Source of the DNA: Rhodobacter sp.
GTDB lineage: Bacteria; Pseudomonadota; Alphaproteobacteria; Rhodobacterales; Rhodobacteraceae
DNA length: 58,906 nucleotides
Direction: 5' to 3'
Assembly: GCA_013821825.1 (NCBI GenBank)
Contig: PNJK01000014.1
Span: 1-58,906, forward strand
In this document: piece by piece, positions 44,714 to 53,532 of the stretch
Numbering within the stretch: the first letter of the stretch is position 1
How the letters are laid out: each line of letters opens with the position of its first letter
The notes under the pieces: generated by a model
The model's database searches: none
What the model was told of the DNA's origin: nothing
Seen by the model: only the letters and a program-made list of their open reading frames with translations
Program-made: the position numbers and the translations under genes

Positions 44714-45745
44714 TCAGACGGACTCTGGCAAGAACAGGTCCGGCTGCAGGAAATGCTGGGCCTGGACCGGGGCCAGCCCCTTTTGCACCGCTTCGGACGC
44801 AAGCATCAGGAGGTCCGCGCAAAGCCGTTGCAGCGGAGTGCCTATCACCATCGCGACATCGCGGCTGACCAGCGCCGCGCGGCTTTCCGGGGTCAGTTCG
44901 TTGACCACAAGCGCCACTTCGCCCGGATGCCGCACTTCGCGCACGGCGGCAATCGCGCCTTCCATCCCGCCGCCGGCGCAATAGATCCCGCGCAGATCGG
45001 GGTGGCGACCCAGAAGATCAAGCGTCGCCTCATAGGTCAGCTGCCGCGTTTCCAGGTTGATCAAAGTGTCCAGCACCTGAAACTGCGGCGCGTGTTCGCG
45101 GAAGTAGCTTCGCACCCCGGTTTCGCGCAATTCGTGCCCGTGCCAGCGATAGCCGCCGACGAAAACTGCAATCTTGCCAGCATGATGCGCGGCAGTGGCC
45201 ATCATATGCGCGGCAATGCGGCCTACTTTCAGATTGTTCAGGCCCAGATAGTTCTGCCGCACACCCTGCGCGAAGTCGTTCAACAGGGCAAAGCACGGAA
45301 TGCCTTTTGTATTCAGTCTTATGACGGCCTCGGTCACTTCGGGATGCGCCACCGCCGTTGCCGCAATCGCATCCACCCGACCTGCCATCCCCTCCATCAG
45401 GCTGGTGAAGTCCTTTGGCGATTGCGAGGCCGCAAAGGCCACCTGCAGCGACGCCCGAACGCCGGTGGCTTGAGACACGGCGCGCTCCGCCTCGGCCATG
45501 AATTGCTGGTAGAAGGCCTGGCGTTCCTTGTGCAGCACCAGGCCGAGCCGCAGGCGGGGCTGGTCCGCCAGCATGCGATGCCCGATCAAGGGGGCGGCAT
45601 GGTATCCAATCAGCCGCGCGGCTTCATAGACCTTGCGCGTGGTCTCTTCGCGCACCTTCTCGCGGCCGTTCAACACGCGGTCCACCGTTGCGGTCGAAAC
45701 CCCGGCTTCCCGAGCGACATCGTGGATGGTGGGTCGGTTTGCCAT
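44714..45745 (-). CDS. LacI-family transcriptional regulator
   Basis: 343 residues from ATG 45745 (MANRPTIHDVAREAGVSTAT). The HTH is at 1-22 and the hinge at about 50-60. The periplasmic-binding-protein-like ligand domain follows (RLGLVLHKERQAFYQQFMAE; NYLGLNNLKVGRIAAHMMA; IYCAGGGMEGAIAAV). It heads the sugar-transport gene group and diverges from the MocD-like gene, so it may control both sides. Confidence 0.9.
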   Translation of the reverse strand: MANRPTIHDVAREAGVSTATVDRVLNGREKVREETTRKVYEAARLIGYHAAPLIGHRMLADQPRLRLGLVLHKERQAFYQQFMAEAERAVSQATGVRASLQVAFAASQSPKDFTSLMEGMAGRVDAIAATAVAHPEVTEAVIRLNTKGIPCFALLNDFAQGVRQNYLGLNNLKVGRIAAHMMATAAHHAGKIAVFVGGYRWHGHELRETGVRSYFREHAPQFQVLDTLINLETRQLTYEATLDLLGRHPDLRGIYCAGGGMEGAIAAVREVRHPGEVALVVNELTPESRAALVSRDVAMVIGTPLQRLCADLLMLASEAVQKGLAPVQAQHFLQPDLFLPESV

Positions 45746-45916
45746 GACGCCACTTTCTGACGAAAACAAATCACGGGTGCGCCCAAGCATGATGGCGTTT
45801 GACGAAATCTGCAAGGGAAAGGCTTGGACTGGGGGCGGTTGCGGCTCTAACAGGGAAGGGGACGACTGCGGAGCCCGTCAGGCGACATCCGCCGCAGTCA
45901 GATCGAAAGGGAGGGT

Positions 45917-47011
45917 ATGATGGGCAAGCGGGATTACAGCCCCTTCGGCGCCGACGCCAAGCGTGCGGTGGAAACCGGGCTTACGGCGGCCGAATGGTAT
46001 CATACCGAGGTGCCGCGCAAGGTCATGAAGGACCTGATGGCCCGGTCGGATGGCCCTGCGATCCGGGACACCGTGGTGCTTTACGGTTGCATGATCCTGT
46101 TGGCCGGGATCGGTATCGCGCTCTGGCCCCTAGGGTGGTCGGCGCCGTTCTGGCTGGCCTACGGGGTGCTCTACGGCTCGGCCAGCGATTCTCGTTGGCA
46201 CGAATGCGGCCATGGCACCGCGTTCCGGACCCCCTGGATGAACAATTCCGTCTACCAGATCGCCAGCTTCATGATCATGCGCAACCCCGCGACCTGGCGC
46301 TGGAGCCATGCGCGACACCATTCCGAGACCTACCTTGTCGGCCGCGACCCGGAAATCGCGGTGATGCGGCCGCCAGAGCTGGCGAAAGTGGTCCTTAATT
46401 TCTTCGGGATCATCGATGTCCTGCGGTTCTTCCCGGTGATCCTGCGCAACGCCCTGTCCGGCCCGACGCCCGAGGAAAAGACCTTCGTCCCCGAAAGCGA
46501 TTGGGGCAGGGTGCAAAGCATGGCGATCGTCCATGTCGCGATCCATGCCGCGGCGCTGGCGCTTGCTGTCTGGATGGGCTCGATCCTCCCGCTGATGGTG
46601 ATTGGCCTGCCACGCATGTATGGCGCCTGGCACCATGTGATGACCGGCCTGCTGCAGCACGGCGGCCTTGCCGACAACGTCATCGACCACCGGCTGAACA
46701 GCCGCACTGTCCTGATGAACCCGATCAGCCGCTTCATCTACTGGAACATGAATTACCACGTCGAACACCACATGTTCCCGATGGTGCCCTATCACGCGCT
46801 GCCCCGCCTGCATGAGATCATCAAGGACGACCTGCCGCCCCCGAACCGGTCCATCGCCGATGGCTTCCGCGAGATGTGGCCCGCCTTCAGGCGCCAGCTT
46901 CTGAACGAGGATTTCTTCGTCAAGCGCGACCTGCCGCCCACCGCGAAACCCTATCGCGAGGATTTTCACCAATACGTGCCGGGCATGTCTCGCCCCAGCG
47001 CAGCAGAATGA
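45917..47011 (+). CDS. MocD-like membrane fatty-acid-desaturase family di-iron oxygenase
   Basis: 364 residues; GGGAGG precedes ATG 45917. The three histidine boxes of integral-membrane di-iron enzymes are intact: HECGH at 95-99, HARHH at 131-135 and HVEHH at 281-285. Four hydrophobic segments lie around 50-90 and 200-235. It is followed at once by a MocE-like Rieske ferredoxin, as in the rhizopine mocDEF genes, where such an oxygenase demethylates an O-methyl inosamine. A hydroxylase or demethylase for a small polar substrate is therefore more likely than a lipid desaturase. Confidence 0.8.
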   Translation: MMGKRDYSPFGADAKRAVETGLTAAEWYHTEVPRKVMKDLMARSDGPAIRDTVVLYGCMILLAGIGIALWPLGWSAPFWLAYGVLYGSASDSRWHECGHGTAFRTPWMNNSVYQIASFMIMRNPATWRWSHARHHSETYLVGRDPEIAVMRPPELAKVVLNFFGIIDVLRFFPVILRNALSGPTPEEKTFVPESDWGRVQSMAIVHVAIHAAALALAVWMGSILPLMVIGLPRMYGAWHHVMTGLLQHGGLADNVIDHRLNSRTVLMNPISRFIYWNMNYHVEHHMFPMVPYHALPRLHEIIKDDLPPPNRSIADGFREMWPAFRRQLLNEDFFVKRDLPPTAKPYREDFHQYVPGMSRPSAAE

Positions 47012-47020
47012 GGTTGCCAT

Positions 47021-47332
47021 ATGCCCTGGATTGACGCCTGTGCCACGGATGACATCGACGAGGAAGACCTGATCCGCTTCGATCACGGCAGCCAGACCTT
47101 TGCTGTCTACCATTCACCCGAAGGCGAATTCTTCGCCACCGCAGGGCTTTGCACCCACGAAGAGGCCCATCTCTGCAATGGTCTGGTGATCGGTCACCTG
47201 ATCGAATGCCCCAAGCACAACGGCCAGTTCGACTATCGCACCGGCGAAGCGAAGCGGACCCCGGCCTGCGTGAACCTCAAGACCTTCCCGGTAAAGGTCG
47301 AAGCCGGCCGCGTCTTCATCGAGGTGGCGTGA
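47021..47332 (+). CDS. MocE-like Rieske [2Fe-2S] ferredoxin
   Basis: 103 residues. The Rieske ligands are CTH (C-x-H) and CPKH (C-x2-H), 16 residues apart, in LCTHEEAHLCNG...IECPKHNGQFDYRTG. It lies 9 bp after the oxygenase gene and overlaps the next gene by one base. It should carry electrons to the MocD-like oxygenase. Confidence 0.9.
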   Translation: MPWIDACATDDIDEEDLIRFDHGSQTFAVYHSPEGEFFATAGLCTHEEAHLCNGLVIGHLIECPKHNGQFDYRTGEAKRTPACVNLKTFPVKVEAGRVFIEVA

Positions 47333-48129
47333 TGGCGCGACCGACGGTTCATGACCTGCTTGAAGCGCGTGGCAAGCATCGGTTTGCCATGCTGCGGGTC
47401 GAAACGATCGAAGAGGCCGAAGCCGCGGCGCGCGCGGGGGTAGAACTTCTATCTGTGCCGCCATCGATGATTATCGACGGCCGCTTTCGCGAGGTGGCCC
47501 CGGATTGCTTCGCCTTTCCCGGCGAGAACTTCTATGAGATCGGCGGAACCGAGGATTTCCTGAAATGGGCCTACCCGCTTTACAAGCATGGGGCCGACGG
47601 ATTCTACTGCTCGGGCTCCCTGGCCACGATCCGCGCCATGGCCGACCATGGGTTGCCGGTCTGCGGTCATGTCGGGCTGATCCCATCCAAGCGGACCTGG
47701 ACCGGCGGGTTCAAGGCCGTGGGCAAGACGCTGGAGACCGCGCAACTGGTCTGGCGGCAGGTGAAAGCGGCGGAAGCGGCCGGCGCCTTCGCGGTCGAAA
47801 TCGAGGTCGTGCCGCATTCGATCACCCGGGCGATTGCGGAACGGACTGGCCTCTTCCTGATCTCGATGGGCGCAGGGGCGGCTGGCCACGCGCAGTATCT
47901 TTTCACCGATGATGTTCTTGGCCAGAATCGGGGCCGTATCCCGCGCCACGCCAAGGTCTATGCCGATTTCGCGGCCCACTATGCCGGGCTTCAGGCCATG
48001 CGGGTCGAGGCGATGGGTCGTTTCGTCCGAGATGTCCACGATGGCGACTATCCTGCGGCGCAATACCTTGTGGATTGCGACAGCGCGGTCGTCGATGCCT
48101 TCACCGACTGGCTTGATCAAGAGGCTTAG
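47332..48129 (+). CDS. PanB-like (ketopantoate hydroxymethyltransferase family) protein
   Basis: 265 residues from ATG 47332, sharing one base with the Rieske gene stop. The PanB barrel features are visible: FAMLRVETIEEAEAAARAGV, CGHVGLIPSKRTWTGGFKAV, EAAGAFAVEIEVVP, LISMGAGAAGHAQYLFTDDV and a closing PRHAKVYADF. PanB moves a one-carbon unit from methylene-THF to a keto acid. Here it sits with an oxygenase and ferredoxin, not with pantothenate genes. A lyase or C1-transfer role in catabolism is inferred. Confidence 0.65.
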   Translation: MARPTVHDLLEARGKHRFAMLRVETIEEAEAAARAGVELLSVPPSMIIDGRFREVAPDCFAFPGENFYEIGGTEDFLKWAYPLYKHGADGFYCSGSLATIRAMADHGLPVCGHVGLIPSKRTWTGGFKAVGKTLETAQLVWRQVKAAEAAGAFAVEIEVVPHSITRAIAERTGLFLISMGAGAAGHAQYLFTDDVLGQNRGRIPRHAKVYADFAAHYAGLQAMRVEAMGRFVRDVHDGDYPAAQYLVDCDSAVVDAFTDWLDQEA

Positions 48130-49352
48130 GCGGGGTCTTCCCCTTTCGCCGCGATCAGTCCGGCCAACCGTTCGGCATCGCACCAGGCCCCCCAGATGAA
48201 GGCCGATCCCCGGCAGGAAAGCCAGGGCAGGCCGATGAAGTAAAGGCCCGGCACCTCGGTGATGCCGTCGGTGTGGCGCGGGCGGCCATCCGGATGGAAG
48301 ACGTCAATGTCGATCCAGCCGAAGTCGACCTGAAAGCCCGTGGCCCAGATGATTGCGCCAATCGCTTCCGCGTGCAGATCAAGGTGAAGGGTAGGAGCAA
48401 GAACGCAGTCGGGCAGGGGCAGGAACTGCCGCGCCTTGGGTTCTTCCGGAAGGTCAAGCCCATGGGCCTTGGCGTAGGCGTCAGCCTCATCCAGAACCGA
48501 CAGATAGTTCTGGTCACCGTTTTCGATGTTCCGCCGCAGGTCGGGGGCAAAGTGCAGCCTACCCTCGCGGTAGTCTCCGGCCCGCCCCAGCAGCGTGATG
48601 CCAAGCGCTGCAAGACGGCGAAAGTCCATCGTCTGGCCTCCATAGGCGCCAGAGACCGAGATGGTGACATGCTCGGTGCCCGGGGTCGGGGCCTTGGCGT
48701 CCCATTTGCCCAGTTTTCCCAGCCACCAGACGAAATCCTGCCCGCGATAGCGCCGGGGCGGGCGGTCATGCGGACCGATCGACAGTAACACCCGGCGTCC
48801 GGCCCGTGCCAGTTCCTCGGCAATCTGCGCGCCGGACGAACCCGCGCCGACGACAAGCACCGTACCATCCGGCAGCGCTCCGGGGTTGCGGTAGGACGAG
48901 GAGTGCAGTTGGACGATTCCCGGATCATCGACCACGGTCGGAATTACCGGACGCTGAAAGGGACCGGTCGCAACGACGACATTCCTCGCCTGGATCGTCC
49001 CCTGTGAGGTGATGGCAAGGAAGCCGTCGCCGTGGCGTTCAAGGCGCTTCACCTCGACTCCGGTTCTTACCGGCAATGCCCGGGCATTGGCGAAGTCCTC
49101 GAAATACCGGGCGACGCGCTCTTTGTCGGGGAAGGCATCGGGATCGATGTCGTCGAATTCCGCCTCGGGGAACCGGTCGTGCCAGGCTGGACCGTTGGCG
49201 ACAAGGCTGTCCCAGCGTTCAGATCGCCAGCGTTCGGCGATCCGGGCGCGTTCAAGGACAAGATGGGGCAGCCCGTGCTTCTGAAGCTGGGCCGAGGTGG
49301 CAACCCCCGCCTGTCCGCCGCCGATGATCAGGGTGTGGGTCGCATCGTTCAT
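48126..49352 (-). CDS. FAD-dependent NAD(P)-binding monooxygenase/oxidoreductase (CzcO-like)
   Basis: 408 residues from ATG 49352. An N-terminal FAD motif IIGGGQAGVATSAQLQKHGL and an NADPH motif VVGAGSSGAQIAEELARAG at about 170 are present, with the FMO-like ATGPFQRPVIP between them. It is convergent with the PanB-like gene, overlapping it by four bases. It may close the long operon of the polyamine-type transporter, though 114 bp separate it from the DUF1028 gene. It could also act as reductase for the MocDE-like pair, whose mocF is missing; this is conjecture. Confidence 0.75.
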   Translation of the reverse strand: MNDATHTLIIGGGQAGVATSAQLQKHGLPHLVLERARIAERWRSERWDSLVANGPAWHDRFPEAEFDDIDPDAFPDKERVARYFEDFANARALPVRTGVEVKRLERHGDGFLAITSQGTIQARNVVVATGPFQRPVIPTVVDDPGIVQLHSSSYRNPGALPDGTVLVVGAGSSGAQIAEELARAGRRVLLSIGPHDRPPRRYRGQDFVWWLGKLGKWDAKAPTPGTEHVTISVSGAYGGQTMDFRRLAALGITLLGRAGDYREGRLHFAPDLRRNIENGDQNYLSVLDEADAYAKAHGLDLPEEPKARQFLPLPDCVLAPTLHLDLHAEAIGAIIWATGFQVDFGWIDIDVFHPDGRPRHTDGITEVPGLYFIGLPWLSCRGSAFIWGAWCDAERLAGLIAAKGEDPA

Positions 49353-49466
49353 GGTCACGGGGTCCCGCAATTGGTGAAGGGTTTGTGAATTCCGTCAACA
49401 AGCCATTGATTTCTTGGATCGGCAAAGCGCGCCCCTATCCAGAACTTCTGCCGAGGGAAGGGCAGG

Positions 49467-50138
49467 TCATTCATCACCCGGCACCCCGTAGGACGGCGCC
49501 TGGGTCGGGTTCTCGGCCCGCTGCACATAGGCCTGCATCTGGGGGGCATAGCTGTTCCAGGCGGCCCGCAGCATCTGGATCGGGGCGTCGGCCCAATCGA
49601 TGCGAAGGTCGACCAGCGGCCAGGAAAGGCGGTCCGCGACCTTGAGGCCCGCCGACCGGACAGGCCCCGCCTCGCCACCCGCCAGAAGCCCCACCTCGAG
49701 CGTTTGCATCAGGCGTTCGGCCAACTGGCCCTTGGCGGCCTCGAATGCCGCTACCATCCGGTCGGGGATGGCGTCATTGGCCAGAAGATTGGCCCCGGCA
49801 GCACAATCCTTGCCCTGCGCCTCGTTCCAGATGCCAAGGACCTTGGCCCCGGAATGGATTGCGGTGTGGCCATTGCGGTCGATCACCAGAAGCTGGCGAT
49901 AGTCGATATGCGCCCGGCCCACAGTGACCGCCGCGAGTGCCGCCGCCGCATCCAGTCCAGCCTCCAGCCGGTCAAGGACCAAGGGCCCCAGCGCCGGGTC
50001 GGTGATATTCTGGCTGGCGACAGCCCCGACGCCCGCCCGCACATGCGCGCAGCGCGCCGCGACGGCGGGCGAGGATGAGGATATCGCCATGCCGAACTGT
50101 CCAGTCCGCGCGCAGCGTGCAACGATCGAGAACGTCAT
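49467..50138 (-). CDS. DUF1028 family protein
   Basis: 223 residues. The start MTFSIVARCARTGQFGMAIS SSSPAVAARCAHVRAGVGAV is the DUF1028 hallmark; DYRQLLVIDRNG, GAKVLGIWNEAQGKDCAAGA and GEAGPVRSAGL follow. The family is Ntn-hydrolase-like and clusters with peptidases, RidA and amide-hydrolysing enzymes; the reaction is unknown. It starts 5 bp after the RidA stop. Confidence 0.85.
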   Translation of the reverse strand: MTFSIVARCARTGQFGMAISSSSPAVAARCAHVRAGVGAVASQNITDPALGPLVLDRLEAGLDAAAALAAVTVGRAHIDYRQLLVIDRNGHTAIHSGAKVLGIWNEAQGKDCAAGANLLANDAIPDRMVAAFEAAKGQLAERLMQTLEVGLLAGGEAGPVRSAGLKVADRLSWPLVDLRIDWADAPIQMLRAAWNSYAPQMQAYVQRAENPTQAPSYGVPGDE

Positions 50139-50142
50139 GCCC

Positions 50143-50556
50143 TCAGTCCGGAATGACGGCGGTGCCGTCGATCTCGACCAGCCAGTCCGGCCGTGCCAGC
50201 GCCGTGACCACGACCCCGGTCGAGACCGGATGCACGCCCTTGATGTATTCGCCCATGGTCCGATAGACCGCCTCGCGATGGCGCACGTCGGTCAGGTAGA
50301 CCACCACCTTGCACAGATGCTCCATCTTGCCGCCGCACTCCTCCAGCAGTTGCCGGATGTTCTGCATCACCTTGTGGGTCTGCTCCACCGGGTCATGGCT
50401 GTCGATGTTCTTTCCGGTATCCAGGTCCTGCGGGCATTGCCCGCGCAAGAACACTATGCGCCCCCGGGCGACGACCGCCTGGGCAAGGTCATTGTCCAGC
50501 TTCTGTTCGGGGTAGGTGTCCCTGGTGTTGAACTTGCGGTGGCGGAAGTGGGTCAT
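50143..50556 (-). CDS. RidA/YjgF-family protein (imine deaminase)
   Basis: 137 residues. Rid-fold strings are present: VFLRGQCPQDLDTGKN, DPVEQTHKVMQNIRQLLEEC, VVVYLTDVRHREAVYRTMGE and VVTALARPDWLVEIDGTAVI, with the substrate-binding arginine in ALARPDW. Rid proteins hydrolyse reactive imines or enamines. Next to a flavin amine oxidoreductase this would clear imine products. Confidence 0.9.
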   Translation of the reverse strand: MTHFRHRKFNTRDTYPEQKLDNDLAQAVVARGRIVFLRGQCPQDLDTGKNIDSHDPVEQTHKVMQNIRQLLEECGGKMEHLCKVVVYLTDVRHREAVYRTMGEYIKGVHPVSTGVVVTALARPDWLVEIDGTAVIPD

Positions 50557-50592
50557 GTTGCGGTCCTTTGGAAGATTTGGGCATAGGCCAGG

Positions 50593-52674
50593 TCACGGGA
50601 GCCGCGAGGGAAGCGGCTCCAGCGCCGCCACCTCACGCCGGAAGGCAGGGGTGTCGTTGTCCATGGGATGGTCGATCTCTTCGGCAAAGCGGCGGCCGGC
50701 ATAGGTCGCCCAGGCGATGGGACCAGGTGCCGCCGCATCGCCGATCAGTTTCAGACCGCGGATCCCAGCCCCCCGCCAATCCAGCGCACGGGTGGCGTGG
50801 TAGAGTGCATCGTTCGGGCTGCGGGACGTGACCATGACAACGGCGTCAGCCGGGATCAGATTTTGCCGTCCGGTCCAGGTGCAGCCCAGCGTCACTTCAT
50901 GCGCACCAATGGCCTCCGGGGCCTTGCCAAGGTGGACGGTCACCCCGATCTCCAGCATCCGCCGCATGATGGTGCCTTGTTCAAGGGTGTTGTCTGTCCA
51001 TTCCGCGACCTTGGCCGCAGGGGTGACAAAATCAACCGCGCAGCCCTTGGACACCAGAAGCTCGGCCAGAACGGAACCCATGTAGAAATGATCGTCATCG
51101 TAAAGGGTTACGTGACGATCTTCGGGTATTTCTCCGGCCATGAGGTCGTCTGGAGTGTATAGCGGCATCGCCGGGTCGGTTGCGATCGGGGTCAGATGCA
51201 GCCGCGCCACCGCATCGCGCCGCCAATGGCTGCCGGTGGCGATGGCAACATGATCCGCGCCCATGGAGAGGATATCCTCGGACGTCAGCTTGCTGTCACG
51301 GTAGATCTCGACATTGGGCAGCGGGGCCAGTTGACCGGTTCGGTAATCTGCCACCCGGCCCCAGGCGGAAAGGCCGGGCAAAGTGCGCTCCCTGCTGACG
51401 CGTCCGCCAAGAGAAGTCCCAGCCTCGGCCAGCGTCACGCGGTAGCCGCGCTTGGCGGCCTGCAGCGCGGCCTCAAGTCCTGCCGGACCGGCGCCGACGA
51501 TCAGGATGCTTTCCGACGCGCCCTTGGGGCGAGGGCGTTCCGGGTGCCAGCCCTTGCGCCATTCCTCCATGAAGGCGGTGTTCTGGGTGCAGCGGCTGAT
51601 TGCGCCGGTCATGTCGCCGGAGACGCAGATGTTGCAGCCGATGCATTCGCGGATGTCTTCGTAGCGGCCTTCCTCGACCTTCTTTGGCAGGAACGGATCG
51701 GCGATCGACGGCCGTGCCGCGCCGATGAAATCGAGGATACCGGTCTTGATCTGCCGCACCATTGCATCGGCGCTGGTGAAGCGGCCGACGCCGACCACGG
51801 GTTTTGGGGTCAGTGACTTGATGCCCTTGATCAGTTCTTCCTGCGCGCCTTCAGGTGTGAACCGCGAGGTGCCCGAGCAGGCCTCCCATGTGCCATGGGC
51901 GAGGTCCCAGAGATCTGGCAACTCCGCATGCATCGCGATGAAATCGCGCAGTTCGGCGTTCGAAAAGCCGGACGGCCGGGCCTCATGCAAAGACAGGCGC
52001 AGGGAAACCGCCAGTTCGCCCTTCGTGACCTCGCGGGCGTCTTCAATGACTTCGCGCAGGAACCTGCTGCGATTCTCAAGGCTCCCGCCATAGTCGTCGG
52101 TGCGCTGGTTGGTGGCGCGCGACAGGAAGTGTTGCAGGATGCCGAAGCCATGCGCGCCGTAAAGGCAGATGATGTCGAAGCCGGCCTGCTGGCTGCGGCG
52201 AAAGGCGGAGCGGAACCAGCGGCGAAGGTCGCGGATATCCTCGCGGTCCATGGTCCGCGCGTGCACCGGGTCTGACGTGAAGGTCAGGATCGGGCCGCCC
52301 GTCACTGCAAGCGGGACTTCACGGCTGTAGAGGTTCGGGCCGTTGATGCCGGAATAGGCCAGCTGGATGCCCGCCAGCGCGCCATGCGATTTCATCGCCT
52401 CGGCCATGGCGGCCATGGCGGGGATGTCCTTGTCTTCCCACAGATGCTGTTCGATGAAAGGGGTGATTTCGGACGAGGGGTGGATCTCCGTCTGCTCGGT
52501 GAAGATCACGCCCCAGCCGCCTTCGGCCTTGGTCCGGCGCATCTCGGTGACAGCCGAAGGGTCGCGGTAGCCGCCGCCATTGCAGTGCGGCACCTGAATG
52601 AAGCGGTTCTTCGCCAGCTTGGGGCCGATCTGCAGCGGCTGGAACAGGATGTCATGGCGCGGGTCGCGGGTCAT
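50593..52674 (-). CDS. DgcA/trimethylamine-dehydrogenase-like flavoprotein with 4Fe-4S motif
   Basis: 693 residues. An OYE-type barrel (1-370) has the TIM-barrel strings AGFDIICLYGAHGFGILQHF and RTDDYGGSLENRSRF. The 4Fe-4S motif is C-x2-C-x2-C-x11-C (CIGCNIC...C) at about residue 350. A C-terminal FAD/NAD half follows (LIVGAGPAGLEAALQAAKRG). Relatives oxidatively demethylate amines such as trimethylamine, dimethylamine or dimethylglycine. It overlaps the nitrilase start region by four bases. This is the second such enzyme in the window, with a different cysteine pattern from the first. Confidence 0.8.
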   Translation of the reverse strand: MTRDPRHDILFQPLQIGPKLAKNRFIQVPHCNGGGYRDPSAVTEMRRTKAEGGWGVIFTEQTEIHPSSEITPFIEQHLWEDKDIPAMAAMAEAMKSHGALAGIQLAYSGINGPNLYSREVPLAVTGGPILTFTSDPVHARTMDREDIRDLRRWFRSAFRRSQQAGFDIICLYGAHGFGILQHFLSRATNQRTDDYGGSLENRSRFLREVIEDAREVTKGELAVSLRLSLHEARPSGFSNAELRDFIAMHAELPDLWDLAHGTWEACSGTSRFTPEGAQEELIKGIKSLTPKPVVGVGRFTSADAMVRQIKTGILDFIGAARPSIADPFLPKKVEEGRYEDIRECIGCNICVSGDMTGAISRCTQNTAFMEEWRKGWHPERPRPKGASESILIVGAGPAGLEAALQAAKRGYRVTLAEAGTSLGGRVSRERTLPGLSAWGRVADYRTGQLAPLPNVEIYRDSKLTSEDILSMGADHVAIATGSHWRRDAVARLHLTPIATDPAMPLYTPDDLMAGEIPEDRHVTLYDDDHFYMGSVLAELLVSKGCAVDFVTPAAKVAEWTDNTLEQGTIMRRMLEIGVTVHLGKAPEAIGAHEVTLGCTWTGRQNLIPADAVVMVTSRSPNDALYHATRALDWRGAGIRGLKLIGDAAAPGPIAWATYAGRRFAEEIDHPMDNDTPAFRREVAALEPLPSRLP

Positions 52675-53429
52675 CGGATGGCTCTGAGGTCGGCGGATTG
52701 GGTGGAAAGGCGGGCAGGGTCTCTTTCCGGCAGATCAGCGATAAGGAGGGCGGGGGTTTCGCCAGCCTGCGCAAGGATCTCACCATGCGGACCGGCGACA
52801 AGACTTCCGCCTACGTAGGTCAGATCGCCTTCAATGCCGCAATAGTTGGCATAGGCGATGGCCACACCATGGTTTGCGGCCATGGTTGGTACGGTATGGC
52901 GAACCACATGGGTGAAGGGCCGCATGTTTGCGGTCGGGGTCAGGATCACAGTGACGCCGCGGTCGGCAAGTGCCTTCACATGTGGCGCGAACTCTATGTC
53001 GTAACAGATTAGAATTGCTGCCGTTTCATCGCCAATCGGGAACGTGCAAAAGCCCTCTCCCGGCGTGTAAAGGGCCTTCTCGCGCGGTCCGTAAAGCTGG
53101 ACCTTGCGGTAGTTGGCCAGACGCCTGCCATCGCCCCCAAAGCAGGTGGCGGCATTGTAGATCCGGGTGCCGTCTCGTTCGGCATAGCCGAGGACCAGCG
53201 CGCAACCGGTCTCAGCTGCGGCGCGGGCCAGACGGGCCAGATGCGGGCTGTCCGGCGGCAGGGCCCGATCGGGGATGGCGGGCTGGTTGTAGCCGGGCAG
53301 AAAGACCTCTGGCGTCACCAGCGCGGCAGCGCCGGCGGCACCGGCGGCGCGCAGGGCGGCTTCGACCGTCTGACAGGCCGCTTCGGGATTGCCTGCGGGC
53401 GAGGTGGCTTGCAGGATTGCAAGGCGCAT
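52671..53429 (-). CDS. Carbon-nitrogen hydrolase (nitrilase superfamily amidase)
   Basis: 252 residues. The catalytic triad is visible: E41 (VTPEVFLPGYN), K109 (NYRKVQLYG) and C142 (LICYDIEFAP). No signal peptide. The short single-domain form matches omega-amidase/carbamoyl-type hydrolases. It lies between the periplasmic binding protein and the flavoprotein, so it probably hydrolyses an amide of the imported amine. Confidence 0.9.
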   Translation of the reverse strand: MRLAILQATSPAGNPEAACQTVEAALRAAGAAGAAALVTPEVFLPGYNQPAIPDRALPPDSPHLARLARAAAETGCALVLGYAERDGTRIYNAATCFGGDGRRLANYRKVQLYGPREKALYTPGEGFCTFPIGDETAAILICYDIEFAPHVKALADRGVTVILTPTANMRPFTHVVRHTVPTMAANHGVAIAYANYCGIEGDLTYVGGSLVAGPHGEILAQAGETPALLIADLPERDPARLSTQSADLRAIR

Positions 53430-53456
53430 GGGTCGGCCTTTCGTGGCAGCGGCGGG

Positions 53457-53525
53457 GGCCGCCTGTCGGTTCGGACGCCCTGCTTCGAGGTCAGCGCAAG
53501 GGCTCGTCCGGGTCGACAGGCGGCC
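53457..53525 (-). other. Long intergenic hairpin GGCCGCCTGTCG ... CGACAGGCGGCC
   Basis: Twelve-base perfect inverted repeats at 53457-53468 and 53514-53525 enclose 45 bases; inner segments (GGACG...CGTCC) extend the pairing. It lies between the binding-protein stop and the nitrilase start, where a stem-loop would favour high binding-protein expression. Confidence 0.7.
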
Positions 53526-53532
53526 TGTCAGG

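Noticed and set aside
43619-45760. A 713-codon open frame on the plus strand
   Set aside because: It lies opposite the LacI-type and TIM-barrel genes, whose motifs are intact; the plus reading has no recognisable domain. High-GC antisense artefact.
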